Source of the DNA: Mycobacterium asiaticum DSM 44297
GTDB lineage: Bacteria > Actinomycetota > Actinomycetes > Mycobacteriales > Mycobacteriaceae
Assembly (NCBI RefSeq): GCF_000613245.1
Contig: NZ_HG964938.1
Span: 50,712 to 114,711, forward strand
Length of the DNA: 64,000 nt
Reading direction: 5' to 3'
The notes beneath the pieces were generated by a model, which was given only the letters and a program-made list of their open reading frames with translations, was not told where the DNA came from and searched no databases. The first letter of the stretch is position 1, and each line of letters starts with the position of its first letter. Made by a program: the position numbers and the translations under genes. This document shows positions 8,438-17,174 of this stretch, in pieces.

Positions 8438-9762
8438 GGGTTGATCGTGTTATCCCCTACTTGACGGCCCCAGACGTACTCGAGTACGTAGGGCGAACCG
8501 GTGTCCAAGTGGTTATAAGGCGCAATGCTGTTCCCGGTGTCCATGACCAGCTCGGGTGCCGGCCAGAGTTGACGGGTGATCTGCTGCCAGCAACCGGGCG
8601 CGCCGCCCGGCCCACCGCGCGCGTTGACCCGCGGCAAGTTCTCTGGGTAGGTGTAGGGGTTCGGCGCCCCACCGATGAGGCCCGCCGCAAGCCCGCCGAC
8701 CTGCGACAGCAACAGCGGTACCAGCGAGATGGGGTTCAGCATCGCGCCCAGCGCCGAGAGGATCTGGGAGTGGCTGTTCAGTGAGTAGCCGTTACCGCCG
8801 AGGAACTGGAAGGCCTTGGGCTCGATGTCGTGGTAGTTGCGCAGCGTGCAGAACAGCTCGGGACTGTAGGTGTCCAGCAGCTGGGCGGTCGGCACCAGGT
8901 CGGCCGCACCCCGGGCCAGGTAGGGTCCGCCGCGCTCAAAGATGTCGGCGCCGGTGTTGCCGAAGCCGGCCGCAGCGAGCAGCGCCTGGTCGAGGTCGCG
9001 CTGCTGGGCGTTGATCGTGCGGGCCGTGGGCACCGAGTTGTTCAGGAAGTCCAGCAGGTCGGGCGCGGCGTTGGCGTAGACGTCGCCGAGGGCCGCTAAC
9101 TGCTGGATGTCGCGGCGGGCCTGCGGCATCTGCGGGTTGATGTCGTCGAGGATCACGTTGCCGTTGACGATCGCCTGCCCGAACCTGTCACCCAACCCGG
9201 TCAGGGCCTGCGCGGCCGCGCTCAGGGTGAGGTTCAGCTTGACGGGGTCGACCTTCTCCGAGATCGAGGTCAGGGTCTGGAACACCGTGTTGATCTCGGT
9301 CGTCACGGCCGAGGCGTGCAATTCGCTCTTAGCGGAGAGGTGACCGCGAGAGATGATGTTTCCCTGCGAGTCCTTCGGCGTGGTCAGCGACACGTACTTG
9401 CCGCCGAACACCGTGGTCGCTTTGATCTGCGTGTCCACGTTCTCCGGGATGACGCCCTTGGAACCCAGGTACTGCGGGTAGATCTCCAGGGTGAATTTCG
9501 CGGCCGGCTTGCCGTTGCGCTGGACCTCTTGGATATCGCCGACCCGCCCGACCTGGACACCGTTGTAGGTCACCTTCGAACCGGGGTCCATCACCAGACC
9601 GGCCCGGTCGGAGTACATCGTCAAATTGGTCTTCTTGGTGAAGTCACCGCGGAACTGGAAGTAGACCAGCGTGAAGATGAGCAGCAGCACCAGGAAGGCT
9701 GCCAGGCCTACCGTCTTGTAGGGCGGCGACTTGATCTTGTTGGTTTTCAACGGACCTGTCAT
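8434..9762 (-). CDS. mce1A: Mce family protein Mce1A
   Basis: 442 residues. A membrane anchor at about 18-38 precedes the MCE domain (about 42-125, containing GSKVTYNGVQVGRVGDIQEV) and a long helical domain to about 330. The C-terminal about 60 residues include two Cys, GAPGCWQQITRQLWPAPE being one site, as in other Mce1A proteins. It is the first of the six MCE subunits; M. tuberculosis Mce1A was the original mammalian-cell-entry protein and is now understood as part of a fatty-acid importer. The gene lies 4 nt downstream of yrbE1B. Confidence 0.95.
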   Translation of the reverse strand: MTGPLKTNKIKSPPYKTVGLAAFLVLLLIFTLVYFQFRGDFTKKTNLTMYSDRAGLVMDPGSKVTYNGVQVGRVGDIQEVQRNGKPAAKFTLEIYPQYLGSKGVIPENVDTQIKATTVFGGKYVSLTTPKDSQGNIISRGHLSAKSELHASAVTTEINTVFQTLTSISEKVDPVKLNLTLSAAAQALTGLGDRFGQAIVNGNVILDDINPQMPQARRDIQQLAALGDVYANAAPDLLDFLNNSVPTARTINAQQRDLDQALLAAAGFGNTGADIFERGGPYLARGAADLVPTAQLLDTYSPELFCTLRNYHDIEPKAFQFLGGNGYSLNSHSQILSALGAMLNPISLVPLLLSQVGGLAAGLIGGAPNPYTYPENLPRVNARGGPGGAPGCWQQITRQLWPAPELVMDTGNSIAPYNHLDTGSPYVLEYVWGRQVGDNTINP

Positions 9763-9766
9763 GGCG

Positions 9767-10636
9767 CTACACCGTCAGTGCGAAGTTGGGGTTGACGCCG
9801 TAGAGCGCCAACGCGGCGGACAGAACGACGACCTGTACCGACACCAGCGAGAAACGCATCGACCGGCCGACAGCCTCACCGACGCCGACGGGGCCGCCGC
9901 CGGCGTTGTACCCGTAGTAACAGTGGGTCACCATCACGATCGCCGCGATGATGATCGCCTCCAGGAACGACCAGAAGACGTCGTCGGGGCGCAGGAACGT
10001 TCGGAAGTAGTGCTCATAGGTTCCCGTCGACTGGCCGTAGAGCGCGGTCGTGACGATCTGCGGGGACAGGAACGACATGATCATCGCCAGCGCGTAGAGC
10101 GGGATGATCACGACCAGCCCGGCGACGATGCGGGTCGACGTCAGATACGAGATCGACTTGATGCCCATCACCTCCAGGGCGTCGATCTCCTCACTGATTC
10201 GCATTGCACCAAGTTCCGCCGTCGCACCGGCGCCGACGGTCGCCGCCAGCGCGATGCCCGTCACCACCGGCCCGGCGATGCGCACGTTGATCAGCGCGGA
10301 GAAGAAGCCGGTAAACGCCTCGACACCGATGTTGCCCAGCGATGCAAAGCCCTGGATGGCTACCAACGAGCTACCGGACAAGGTCACGAAGCCGACGATG
10401 GCGGCGGTGCCGCCGACGACCGCCATCGCGCCGGTGCCCATGCCGATCTGGGCGATCAGGCGCAGCGTCTCCTTGCGGTAGTTCTTGATCGCGTGCGGTA
10501 TCTGGCCGAGGCTGGTCATGAAGAACCAGGCGAGCTGCCCCGATTCGTCGACTCCCCGGGTGACCGCGCCGGCGTAGCGGTTGACGTTGGCTACCGCCCG
10601 CGGGAACCGCGCCCGAACTACCGCCGAAGTCGACAT
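9767..10636 (-). CDS. yrbE1B: Mce1 permease subunit YrbE1B
   Basis: 289 residues of a MlaE/YrbE-type ABC permease. Five to six hydrophobic segments are visible. The conserved cytoplasmic coupling motif EEIDALEVMGI, which contacts the ATPase MceG/Mkl, lies near residues 145-155. It pairs with YrbE1A to form the inner-membrane channel under the Mce1 tunnel. It is separated from yrbE1A by one base and from mce1A by four, so the genes are co-transcribed. No ATPase gene is in the window; in mycobacteria the shared MceG ATPase is encoded elsewhere. Confidence 0.95.
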   Translation of the reverse strand: MSTSAVVRARFPRAVANVNRYAGAVTRGVDESGQLAWFFMTSLGQIPHAIKNYRKETLRLIAQIGMGTGAMAVVGGTAAIVGFVTLSGSSLVAIQGFASLGNIGVEAFTGFFSALINVRIAGPVVTGIALAATVGAGATAELGAMRISEEIDALEVMGIKSISYLTSTRIVAGLVVIIPLYALAMIMSFLSPQIVTTALYGQSTGTYEHYFRTFLRPDDVFWSFLEAIIIAAIVMVTHCYYGYNAGGGPVGVGEAVGRSMRFSLVSVQVVVLSAALALYGVNPNFALTV

Positions 10637-10637
10637 G

Positions 10638-11447
10638 TCAGCGCCCCGTCCCGAATCGAACCCCGATCGTGGTCAAGATGACGTTGACCGCGTACAACGC
10701 GACCACGCACAGCACCACGGTCTCGTTCACCGCGGTCCCCAGACCCTTGGACCCGCCGCGCACGGTCAGGCCCCGGTAGCAGCCGACCAGGCCGGCGATC
10801 AGGCCGAACGTCGCCGCCTTGATCATGGCGATCAGCACCTCGGGCAGCCCCGTGATGGTGGTGAGCGTGGCCAGGTAGGCCCCACCCGAAACGTTCTGCA
10901 GGTACACGCCGAACAGGTATCCGCCGACCAGGCCCACGGTGATCACCAGCGCGTTGAGCAGGGTGGCGACCACCGTTGCGGCGATCACCCGGGGCACCAC
11001 CAGGCGGTGGATCGGGTCGATCCCCAGCACCTCCATGGCGTCGATCTCTTCGCGGATGGTGCGGGCGCCGAGGTCGGCGCAGATGGCGGTGGACCCGGCT
11101 CCGGCGACGACGAGCACCGTGGTCAGCGGACCGAGCTGGGTGACAGCGCCGATCGCCGCGCCGGCACCGGATAGGTCGGCGGCGCCGAACTGGGCGAGCA
11201 GCACGTTCAGCGTGAAGATCAGCAGCACGGTCAGCGGGATCGAGACCATGATGGTGGGCAGCAGTGCGACCCGCATGATGAACCAGCACTGCAAGATCAG
11301 CTCGCGCCACTGGAACGGCCGGCGGAACAGTGCCGCGCCGGTCAGAACGCACATGCGGAAGAAACCGCCGATCATTGTCAGCGGTGTCTCGAGTTGATCG
11401 CGTAGATAGCCCACCAGGTGGGGACGCGAGGATGAGGATGTCGTCAC
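10638..11447 (-). CDS. yrbE1A: Mce1 permease subunit YrbE1A
   Basis: 269 residues of a MlaE/YrbE permease with five to six membrane segments and the coupling motif EEIDAMEVLGI (near residue 135-146). The start is GTG at 11447, preceded by a strong GAGGGGG ribosome-binding site. This is the first gene of the transporter block and lies 226 nt downstream of fadD5 on the same strand. It forms the inner-membrane translocation pore together with YrbE1B. Confidence 0.95.
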   Translation of the reverse strand: MTTSSSSRPHLVGYLRDQLETPLTMIGGFFRMCVLTGAALFRRPFQWRELILQCWFIMRVALLPTIMVSIPLTVLLIFTLNVLLAQFGAADLSGAGAAIGAVTQLGPLTTVLVVAGAGSTAICADLGARTIREEIDAMEVLGIDPIHRLVVPRVIAATVVATLLNALVITVGLVGGYLFGVYLQNVSGGAYLATLTTITGLPEVLIAMIKAATFGLIAGLVGCYRGLTVRGGSKGLGTAVNETVVLCVVALYAVNVILTTIGVRFGTGR

Positions 11448-11673
11448 GATTGCCCCCTCACAGCGGAAGCAGAAATGCGACGGCGCTGCGGCGGATGGTG
11501 TCGCACGCCTCCTCCTTGCCCCGACCCAAAGTGTGTGACCAACGGCTCCCTACCGACAGGTAGTAACGGAGACCACAGGAATGTACCCGATGGTCGGCTA
11601 GGTGTGTATACCAAGTCGGCAAATGGTGTCACGTCAGCACCTGGCAAACATTTTCTGGCCCGTCGACTCCCTC
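11448..11673 (-). other. fadD5-yrbE1A intergenic spacer
   Basis: There is no convincing ORF in this 226-nt spacer. It contains a short perfect hairpin CTACC-gaca-GGTAG at 11550-11563 and the ribosome-binding site of yrbE1A. The length would allow an internal promoter or a weak attenuator between fadD5 and the transporter genes, but none can be proven from sequence. Confidence 0.4.
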
Positions 11674-13338
11674 TCATGATGCGCAATCCGTTGCCGCGGA
11701 ACGAAATTCGGGACCGGAACGGGCCCCGTACCGCAAACGCAATTCAGTTTTGAGGACCTTCCCGGCGGGGTTGCGGGGCAGTGCGTCTACGATCTCGAGC
11801 GCCTTGGGGTGCTTGTAGCGCGCAAGCCGCTCGGTCAGGTACTCATCTAGCTCTTCGATCGGCAGGGGTCCGTCCGTTACAGCGGCCACCGCGATGGGCA
11901 CTTCGCCCCACTTCTCGTCGGCCCGGCCGATGACGGCGACCTCGACGATGCGGGGGTGACCGGCGAGCACGTTCTCCACCTCGGCGCAGTAGATGTTCTC
12001 GCCGCCGGAGATGATCATGTCCTTCTTACGGTCGACGACCCACACGTAGCCGTCGGAGTCCATCCGGACCAGATCCCCGGAATGGAACCAGCCACCGGCG
12101 AAAGCTTCCGCGGTGGCTTCCGGGTTGTTCCAGTACCCGCTCATCAGTGTCGGTGCGCGATAGACGATCTCACCGACCTCGCCGATGGCCACGTCGTTCA
12201 TGTCGTCGTCGACGACGCGGGCCGCGACGGTCGGGATGACCCGGCCGACCGAGCCGCGTTTGCGGATGGCATCGTCGCCGAGCAGCATGCAGGTGACCGG
12301 CGACATCTCCGTCTGGCCGAAGGCAGCCAGGATCTGGGTGCCCGGAAAGAGCTCGGACATCTGCCGCAGCAACACATCTGGCGCCGGCGCAGCGCCCCAC
12401 GACATCACCCGCAGCCGCAGGTCCCGTGGCTTGGCCTGCTGCTCCGCGCACACCGCCTGCCACTGCGCGGGCACCAGGAACAGGCCGGTCACTTTTTCGG
12501 CTTCCAGCACGTCGAGAAGCTGCCCGGGATCGAACGCGCCCAGTGGATAGATCACTGTCGGGACGCCGAGCAGCATCCCGGAGAGCAGGTTTCCGACGCC
12601 GGCGATGTGGAAAAGCGGGACACCGATGAAACCGACGTCGTTATTCAGGTCGACGCCGCTGGTGTACAGCATCGTCATTGTCTGACCGGTCAGATTGGCG
12701 TGGGTAAGCACCGCACCCTTGGGCCGTCCGGTGGTGCCGGAGGTGTACATGATCAGGGCCGGCGAGTCGTTGGGGATGTCCACCGGCGCGGGCTCATCGC
12801 CCGCCTCATTCATAAGGTCTTCATAGAAGAGGACATCGTCGTCGCGCACCGCCCCGGCTGCATGCCCCGCGACGATCACCGATTCCAGCAACGGGGCGAT
12901 CCCCCGGACACCCGCTGCCACCGGAGCGAGCACCGCCTCGGTGACGATCACCCGGGCGCCGCTGTCCTCCACAAGAAAGGCGATCTCGCTGGGGGTGAGC
13001 CGGAAATTGAGCGGCACGGCGATTGCGCCGAGCAGGTTGGCCGCCAGCACCGACTCGACGAACTCGGTGCGGTTCAGCATCAGGATCATCACCCGATCGC
13101 CGAATCCGACGCCGCGACGATTCAGCGCGCCGGCCAGCGCCACCACCCGTTGCCGCAGTTCGGCCCAGGTCACCGTGCGCCCGAGGAATCTCAGCGCAGG
13201 TGCCTGCGGCTGCATCATGGCGTGCCGCTCGAGCTGATTGACCCAGTTCTGCCGCCGGGCGCGATAGGGCTGCTCGAGAGCGAGGCCCTGAGCCTGGCCG
13301 GACGTCTCGGTCCGGTGGCTGGCCAGTTGCGCGGTCAA
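11674..13338 (-). CDS. fadD5: Long-chain fatty-acid-CoA ligase FadD5
   Basis: 554 residues of the acyl-adenylate-forming (ANL) superfamily. The P-loop YTSGTTGRPKGAVLTH lies near residues 200-215, the FGQTEMSPVT A5-type motif near 345, GGWFHSGDLVR near 425 and the catalytic-Lys motif NPAGKVLK near 528. It activates fatty acids to acyl-CoA using ATP. As the first gene of the mce1 operon it probably activates the imported fatty acids. The start is a TTG at 13338; a downstream start is possible. It is divergent from the mce1R regulator gene, the arrangement known from M. tuberculosis Rv0165c/Rv0166. Confidence 0.93.
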   Translation of the reverse strand: MTAQLASHRTETSGQAQGLALEQPYRARRQNWVNQLERHAMMQPQAPALRFLGRTVTWAELRQRVVALAGALNRRGVGFGDRVMILMLNRTEFVESVLAANLLGAIAVPLNFRLTPSEIAFLVEDSGARVIVTEAVLAPVAAGVRGIAPLLESVIVAGHAAGAVRDDDVLFYEDLMNEAGDEPAPVDIPNDSPALIMYTSGTTGRPKGAVLTHANLTGQTMTMLYTSGVDLNNDVGFIGVPLFHIAGVGNLLSGMLLGVPTVIYPLGAFDPGQLLDVLEAEKVTGLFLVPAQWQAVCAEQQAKPRDLRLRVMSWGAAPAPDVLLRQMSELFPGTQILAAFGQTEMSPVTCMLLGDDAIRKRGSVGRVIPTVAARVVDDDMNDVAIGEVGEIVYRAPTLMSGYWNNPEATAEAFAGGWFHSGDLVRMDSDGYVWVVDRKKDMIISGGENIYCAEVENVLAGHPRIVEVAVIGRADEKWGEVPIAVAAVTDGPLPIEELDEYLTERLARYKHPKALEIVDALPRNPAGKVLKTELRLRYGARSGPEFRSAATDCAS

Positions 13339-13506
13339 CTAGTTCCCCTCAAGTCCCTTAGCTGTCTTCCGTATACATACGCACCGCTTGCGCCAGGCTG
13401 ATATTTGATAAAACATGTGTTGTCTGGGTCACATTAACGGGCCTGGAAGTCCTTAACAAGAGCCGAATAAAGACCCGATACGCCGCTGAAAGGCCTGGCA
13501 GGCCAC
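13339..13506. promoter_or_regulatory. Divergent mce1R / fadD5-mce1 control region
   Basis: This 168-nt divergent spacer is clearly richer in A/T than the genes around it, especially 13365-13440. It contains near-palindromes such as AACATGTGTT (about 13413-13422) and the GTATACATAC stretch (about 13370-13380), the kind of site GntR/FadR-type regulators bind. In M. tuberculosis Mce1R represses the mce1 operon from the equivalent spacer. The precise operator here is not established. Confidence 0.6.
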
Positions 13507-14214
13507 GTGAACGCACCTCTTTCGGCTGCCCCGGAGCACAAGTCCCGGAAGCGCCGTCCGCTGCGCCGGGCTCAGCTGTCCGACGAGGTGGCGGGCCACC
13601 TGCGGACCGCGATCATGTCCGGGACGTTGCGCCCCGGCACCTTCATCCGGTTGGACGAGACCGCGGCCCAACTAGGGGTGAGCATCACGCCGGTGCGCGA
13701 GGCCCTGCTGAAGCTGCGCGGTGAGGGGATGGTGCAGCTCGAGCCACACCGGGGGCATGTGGTGCTGCCGCTCACCCGCCAGGACATCGAGGACATCTTC
13801 TGGCTGCAGGCCACCATCGCACGAGAGCTGGCCGTCACCGCCACCGACCGCATCACCGAACGCGACATCGCCGAGCTCGAACGCATCAACGACCTGCTCG
13901 CGGCGGCGGTGGCAGCCGCCGACACCGATGCCATCGCGTCGCTCGAGTTCTCCTTCCACCGCGTGTTCAACCAGGCCAGCGGCCGGATCAAGCTGGCATG
14001 GTTCCTACTGAACGCCGCGCGCTACATGCCGGCGCAGCTGTACGCCGCCGATCCGCAGTGGGGTGAGTCAGCGATCGACAACCATCGCCGGCTCGTCGCC
14101 GCCCTGCGGGCCCGGGACGCCGTCGCGGTGGTCGAACACACGGTGTGGCAGTTCACCGACGCCGCCCGCCGGTTGACCGAGACGCTGGACCGGACCGGGA
14201 TCTTTAGTTCATAG
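13507..14214 (+). CDS. mce1R: GntR-family repressor Mce1R
   Basis: 235 residues. An N-terminal winged helix-turn-helix of the GntR/FadR type (about 25-90: LSDEVAGHLRTAIMSGTLRPG, then QLGVSITPVREALLKL) is followed by an all-helical FCD effector domain (about 100-225) with the conserved Asp/His ligand-binding pattern (SLEFSFHRVFN, DNHRRLVAAL). GTG start at 13507. Being divergent from fadD5-mce1 identifies it as the Rv0165c orthologue, a repressor that probably responds to a fatty-acid-derived ligand. Its stop abuts the convergent TB18.5-like gene. Confidence 0.92.
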   Translation: MNAPLSAAPEHKSRKRRPLRRAQLSDEVAGHLRTAIMSGTLRPGTFIRLDETAAQLGVSITPVREALLKLRGEGMVQLEPHRGHVVLPLTRQDIEDIFWLQATIARELAVTATDRITERDIAELERINDLLAAAVAAADTDAIASLEFSFHRVFNQASGRIKLAWFLLNAARYMPAQLYAADPQWGESAIDNHRRLVAALRARDAVAVVEHTVWQFTDAARRLTETLDRTGIFSS

Positions 14215-14652
14215 TCAGCTAGCCAGTTGCTCGGCCCGCTGCTTGACGTTGGCGGCCAGCTGGTCCAGCACCTGGTTCAGCAGCATCTTCGCCATCGGGG
14301 CGGGCACCGGCATGCTGGGTTCGACGTCGATGTCGACCGTCAACAGGCTGCTGGCGCCGGTGGCCACCACGCTGAACAGCTGCTCCTGCTTGGCGAACAG
14401 ATCACCCTGCTGCATCACGGTCTGGATCTGGTTTTCGCCCGGGTAGTAAACGGCGTGGATGTAGACGCCCTCGAAGCCGTTGAGATTGGTGTCCAGCCGG
14501 ACCTGGCTGGCGCGGCCGTCGTCGTAACGGGCCAACACCCAGGCGCCTTTGACGCCTTCGTTCCATTCCGGGTACCGCTCGATGTCGGAGACGATGCCCA
14601 TGATGGCGCCGGCGTCGGCATTGACCTCGACCGTCTTGCTCATAACTGGCAT
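14215..14652 (-). CDS. SRPBCC/polyketide cyclase-like protein (TB18.5, Rv0164-like)
   Basis: 145 residues from an ATG at 14652 (MPVMSKTVEV); a longer in-frame extension upstream has no support. The START/SRPBCC fold is indicated by the N-terminal strand with SDIERYPEWNEGVKGAWV and the long C-terminal helix LLNQVLDQLAANVKQRAEQL. It closely matches the M. tuberculosis TB18.5 protein as I remember it, including ARYDDGR and YYPGENQIQTVMQQG. Such proteins bind hydrophobic ligands; the physiological role is unknown. It is convergent with mce1R and in the same order as in M. tuberculosis. Confidence 0.9.
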   Translation of the reverse strand: MPVMSKTVEVNADAGAIMGIVSDIERYPEWNEGVKGAWVLARYDDGRASQVRLDTNLNGFEGVYIHAVYYPGENQIQTVMQQGDLFAKQEQLFSVVATGASSLLTVDIDVEPSMPVPAPMAKMLLNQVLDQLAANVKQRAEQLAS

Positions 14653-14681
14653 TGGCGAAGCATACGTGCGGCAAACGCCGC

Positions 14682-15143
14682 CTAATTCAGGCAGGCGGTG
14701 GCCAGCAGGGAGCGGATGGCGTCGGGAATCGGCACCGGCCTGCGGCCGACTCTGTCGACGTAGACGTGCACCCAGTGACCCAGCGCGGCGAGCGGCCGCG
14801 CGTCCTCGGTCGCCGCCTGTTCCTTCCACAGCCCCAGGCGGTAGGTGACGCTGCTGCGCCCCAGTCGCGTCACGGCCAGCCCCACACTGAGGCGCTCCGG
14901 GAAGGCCAGCTCGGCGAAATACCGGCAGCCCGATTCCGCGACGATGCCCAACTCCGGGATGGTCAGCGGGTCAACACCGGCGCCGCCGGCGATCCAGCCG
15001 TTGATCGCGGTGTCGAAGAGCTGGTAGTACACGGCGTTGTTCAGGTGGCCGAACATGTCGTTGTCGGCCCAGCGGGTGAGAACCGGCCAGTGCACCGGAA
15101 AGTCGGCGCTGGTGAGATCGTTCGCGTCCGGCACTGACGTCAT
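14682..15143 (-). CDS. Hotdog-fold acyl-CoA thioesterase (Rv0163-like)
   Basis: 153 residues of the 4-hydroxybenzoyl-CoA thioesterase type. The motif RWADNDMFGHLNNAVYYQLFD near residues 24-44 holds the catalytic Asp and the Asn/His that mark YbgC/4HBT enzymes. It would hydrolyse short or aromatic acyl-CoA esters. It is divergent from the adhE1-like gene with only a few bases between the starts, so regulatory signals must overlap coding sequence. Order and strand correspond to Rv0163. Confidence 0.85.
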   Translation of the reverse strand: MTSVPDANDLTSADFPVHWPVLTRWADNDMFGHLNNAVYYQLFDTAINGWIAGGAGVDPLTIPELGIVAESGCRYFAELAFPERLSVGLAVTRLGRSSVTYRLGLWKEQAATEDARPLAALGHWVHVYVDRVGRRPVPIPDAIRSLLATACLN

Positions 15144-15157
15144 GGTTGTATTCCAAC

Positions 15158-16258
15158 ATGTTTGGCATCCGGGGCGCGGTGCTGCAGCGCATCGGAGCGC
15201 CCCGCCCGTACGCGGAATCGCGGCCGATCAGCATCGTCGACGTCGACCTCGACGGGCCCGGTCCCGGCGAAGTCGCGGTCCGCATCGAGGCCGCCGGCAT
15301 CTGCCATTCGGATCTGTCGGTGGTAGACGGCAATCGGGTGCGGCCGGTGCCGATGCTGTTGGGCCACGAGGCGGCGGGGATCGTAGAGGTCCTCGGCGAG
15401 GGCGTTGCGGACCTGGCCGTCGGTCAGCGGGTGGTGCTGGTGTTCCTGCCGCGGTGCGGCCGGTGCGCGGGCTGTGCGACCGAGGGCATGACGCCTTGCG
15501 AACCGGGTAGCGCCGCCAACAACGCCGGCACGCTGCTCGGCGGCGGAATCCGGCTGGGCCGGGAGGGCCACCCGGTGTATCACCATCTCGGGGTGTCCGG
15601 CTTCGCGACGCACGCCGTGGTCAATCGGGCCAGCGCGGTGCCGGTGCCGCCCGACGTGCCACCCGGCGTCGCGGCGCTGCTGGGCTGTGCGGTACTGACC
15701 GGCGGGGGCGCGGTGCTCAACGTGGGCAATCCCCGGCCGGGCCAGTCCGTGGCGGTCGTCGGGTTGGGCGGCGTCGGCATGGCAGCGGTGCTGACCGCAC
15801 TCACCTACGATGGCGTGCGAGTCATCGGCGTCGACCAGTTGCCCGAAAAGCTGCTCACCGCGACCAATTTAGGCGCGCACGAAACTTACACTCCGGAACA
15901 GGCGGCGGGTATCAAGGCCGATGTGGTGGTGGAAGCCGTCGGGCACCCGCTGGCGCTTGAGACCGCGGTCGCGCTCACTGCGCCAGGTGGGCGGACGATC
16001 ACCGTGGGCCTGCCCCGGCCGGACGCCCGGATCAGCTTGTCGCCATTGGGTTTTGTCGCCGAGGGCCGGTCATTGATCGGCAGCTATCTGGGATCGGCGG
16101 TGCCCAGTCGCGATATCCCGCGGTTCGTCGCGCTGTGGCGGTCGGGCCGGCTGCCGGTGGAATCCCTGGTGTCGTCGACGATCCGCCTCGATGACATCAA
16201 TCAGGCAATGGACCACTTGGCCGACGGCATCGCCGTGCGTCAGCTCATCACGTTCTGA
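15158..16258 (+). CDS. Zinc-type alcohol dehydrogenase (AdhE1/Rv0162c-like)
   Basis: 366 residues from ATG 15158 (MFGIRGAVL); a TTG twelve bases earlier is also in frame. This is a medium-chain dehydrogenase with a catalytic zinc site (GICHSD near residue 45, GHEAAG near 68), a structural zinc Cys cluster (PRCGRCAGCATEGMTPCEPG near 95-115) and an NAD-binding GLGGVGMAAV motif near 200. It probably oxidises alcohols to aldehydes with NAD. The position next to the thioesterase and mce1R homologues matches adhE1 (Rv0162c). Confidence 0.88.
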   Translation: MFGIRGAVLQRIGAPRPYAESRPISIVDVDLDGPGPGEVAVRIEAAGICHSDLSVVDGNRVRPVPMLLGHEAAGIVEVLGEGVADLAVGQRVVLVFLPRCGRCAGCATEGMTPCEPGSAANNAGTLLGGGIRLGREGHPVYHHLGVSGFATHAVVNRASAVPVPPDVPPGVAALLGCAVLTGGGAVLNVGNPRPGQSVAVVGLGGVGMAAVLTALTYDGVRVIGVDQLPEKLLTATNLGAHETYTPEQAAGIKADVVVEAVGHPLALETAVALTAPGGRTITVGLPRPDARISLSPLGFVAEGRSLIGSYLGSAVPSRDIPRFVALWRSGRLPVESLVSSTIRLDDINQAMDHLADGIAVRQLITF

Positions 16259-17174
16259 ACGCCCGCGACAGGGCGTCGCCTTGCAGCGCGAACAGGCGGT
16301 GCGACGCATGCCATTGCGGCAGCAGCGAATCGAACCCGTGGCAGGCGGCGGGGAAGACGTGCAGTTCGACGGAAACACCGGCGCGCAGCAGGCGGCACGC
16401 GTACTCCACCGCTTCGTCGCGAAACGGGTCGATCTCGGCGCAGGTGATCAACGCCGATGCCATGCCGGTCAATTGGGATCGACGAGCCGGCACCGACTGC
16501 GCATTCGGTGACTGCCCGGCCAGATAATGGCCCCACATCAACTCGGCGCCTTCGCCATCGAACGCCGGAGTTGTCCTGAACTCGGTCTTGGACGAGGTGG
16601 GGCGATCGTCGAGCACGGGTTGATGGAGCAGCTGAAATACCACCGGCGGTGACTGGCCGTCCGCAGCCCGGTGGGCCAGGCCCGCGGCGAGGGCGCCACC
16701 CGCGCTGCTGCCGGCCACCGCGATCCTTGCTGCGTCGACAACCAGGCGATCTGCGTTGTCCGCCAGCCAGTTCAGCACCGTGGCCGCGTCGTCCAGCGCC
16801 GCCGGGAAGGGGTGCTCGGGTGCCAGCCGGTAGTCGACGGACACCACGCAGCACCGCGCGCGGCGGGCCAGTTCCAGGCACTGCCGGTGGTCGGTATCCA
16901 AATTGCCTAGCGCGAACCCGCCCGCGTGGCAGTAGACGACCGCCGGCGCCTCCGTGTCACCGCTTCGGTAGATACGCACCGGCACATTGGCGGCAACCTC
17001 GTGTTCAACGCTCACACCGGCGACGTCGTGGTGCGCCTGCGCGCGCCGCTGATTCATCGACTCACGGATCAGCGGGATCGCGTCGGCGGTGAAGAGGGTG
17101 CGGGTCAAGGCCACTTGGCGCAGCTCCGGGTCCAGCCGGTCGACTTGCCTGACGCTCAACGGATCTGGAGGCAT
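16248..17174 (-). CDS. Alpha/beta hydrolase (HSL/lipase-acetylesterase type)
   Basis: 308 residues. The oxyanion-hole motif appears as HAGGFALG (usually HGGG) near residue 83, the nucleophile elbow as GSSAGGALA near 153, and the catalytic Asp and His lie in the C-terminal part (ALITCAEIDPFRDE; PAACHGFDSL). The variant HAGG instead of HGGG is notable. It hydrolyses carboxyl esters; a lactone or ester intermediate is likely in this context. It is the last gene of the minus-strand catabolic operon, overlaps the SDR gene by about 19 nt, and converges with the adhE1-like gene. Confidence 0.85.
   Translation of the reverse strand: MPPDPLSVRQVDRLDPELRQVALTRTLFTADAIPLIRESMNQRRAQAHHDVAGVSVEHEVAANVPVRIYRSGDTEAPAVVYCHAGGFALGNLDTDHRQCLELARRARCCVVSVDYRLAPEHPFPAALDDAATVLNWLADNADRLVVDAARIAVAGSSAGGALAAGLAHRAADGQSPPVVFQLLHQPVLDDRPTSSKTEFRTTPAFDGEGAELMWGHYLAGQSPNAQSVPARRSQLTGMASALITCAEIDPFRDEAVEYACRLLRAGVSVELHVFPAACHGFDSLLPQWHASHRLFALQGDALSRAFRT

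Noticed and set aside
11956..13401. Long + strand frame over fadD5
   Set aside because: It is fully antisense to fadD5, which has all adenylation motifs; no RBS and His/Asp/Gln-rich composition.
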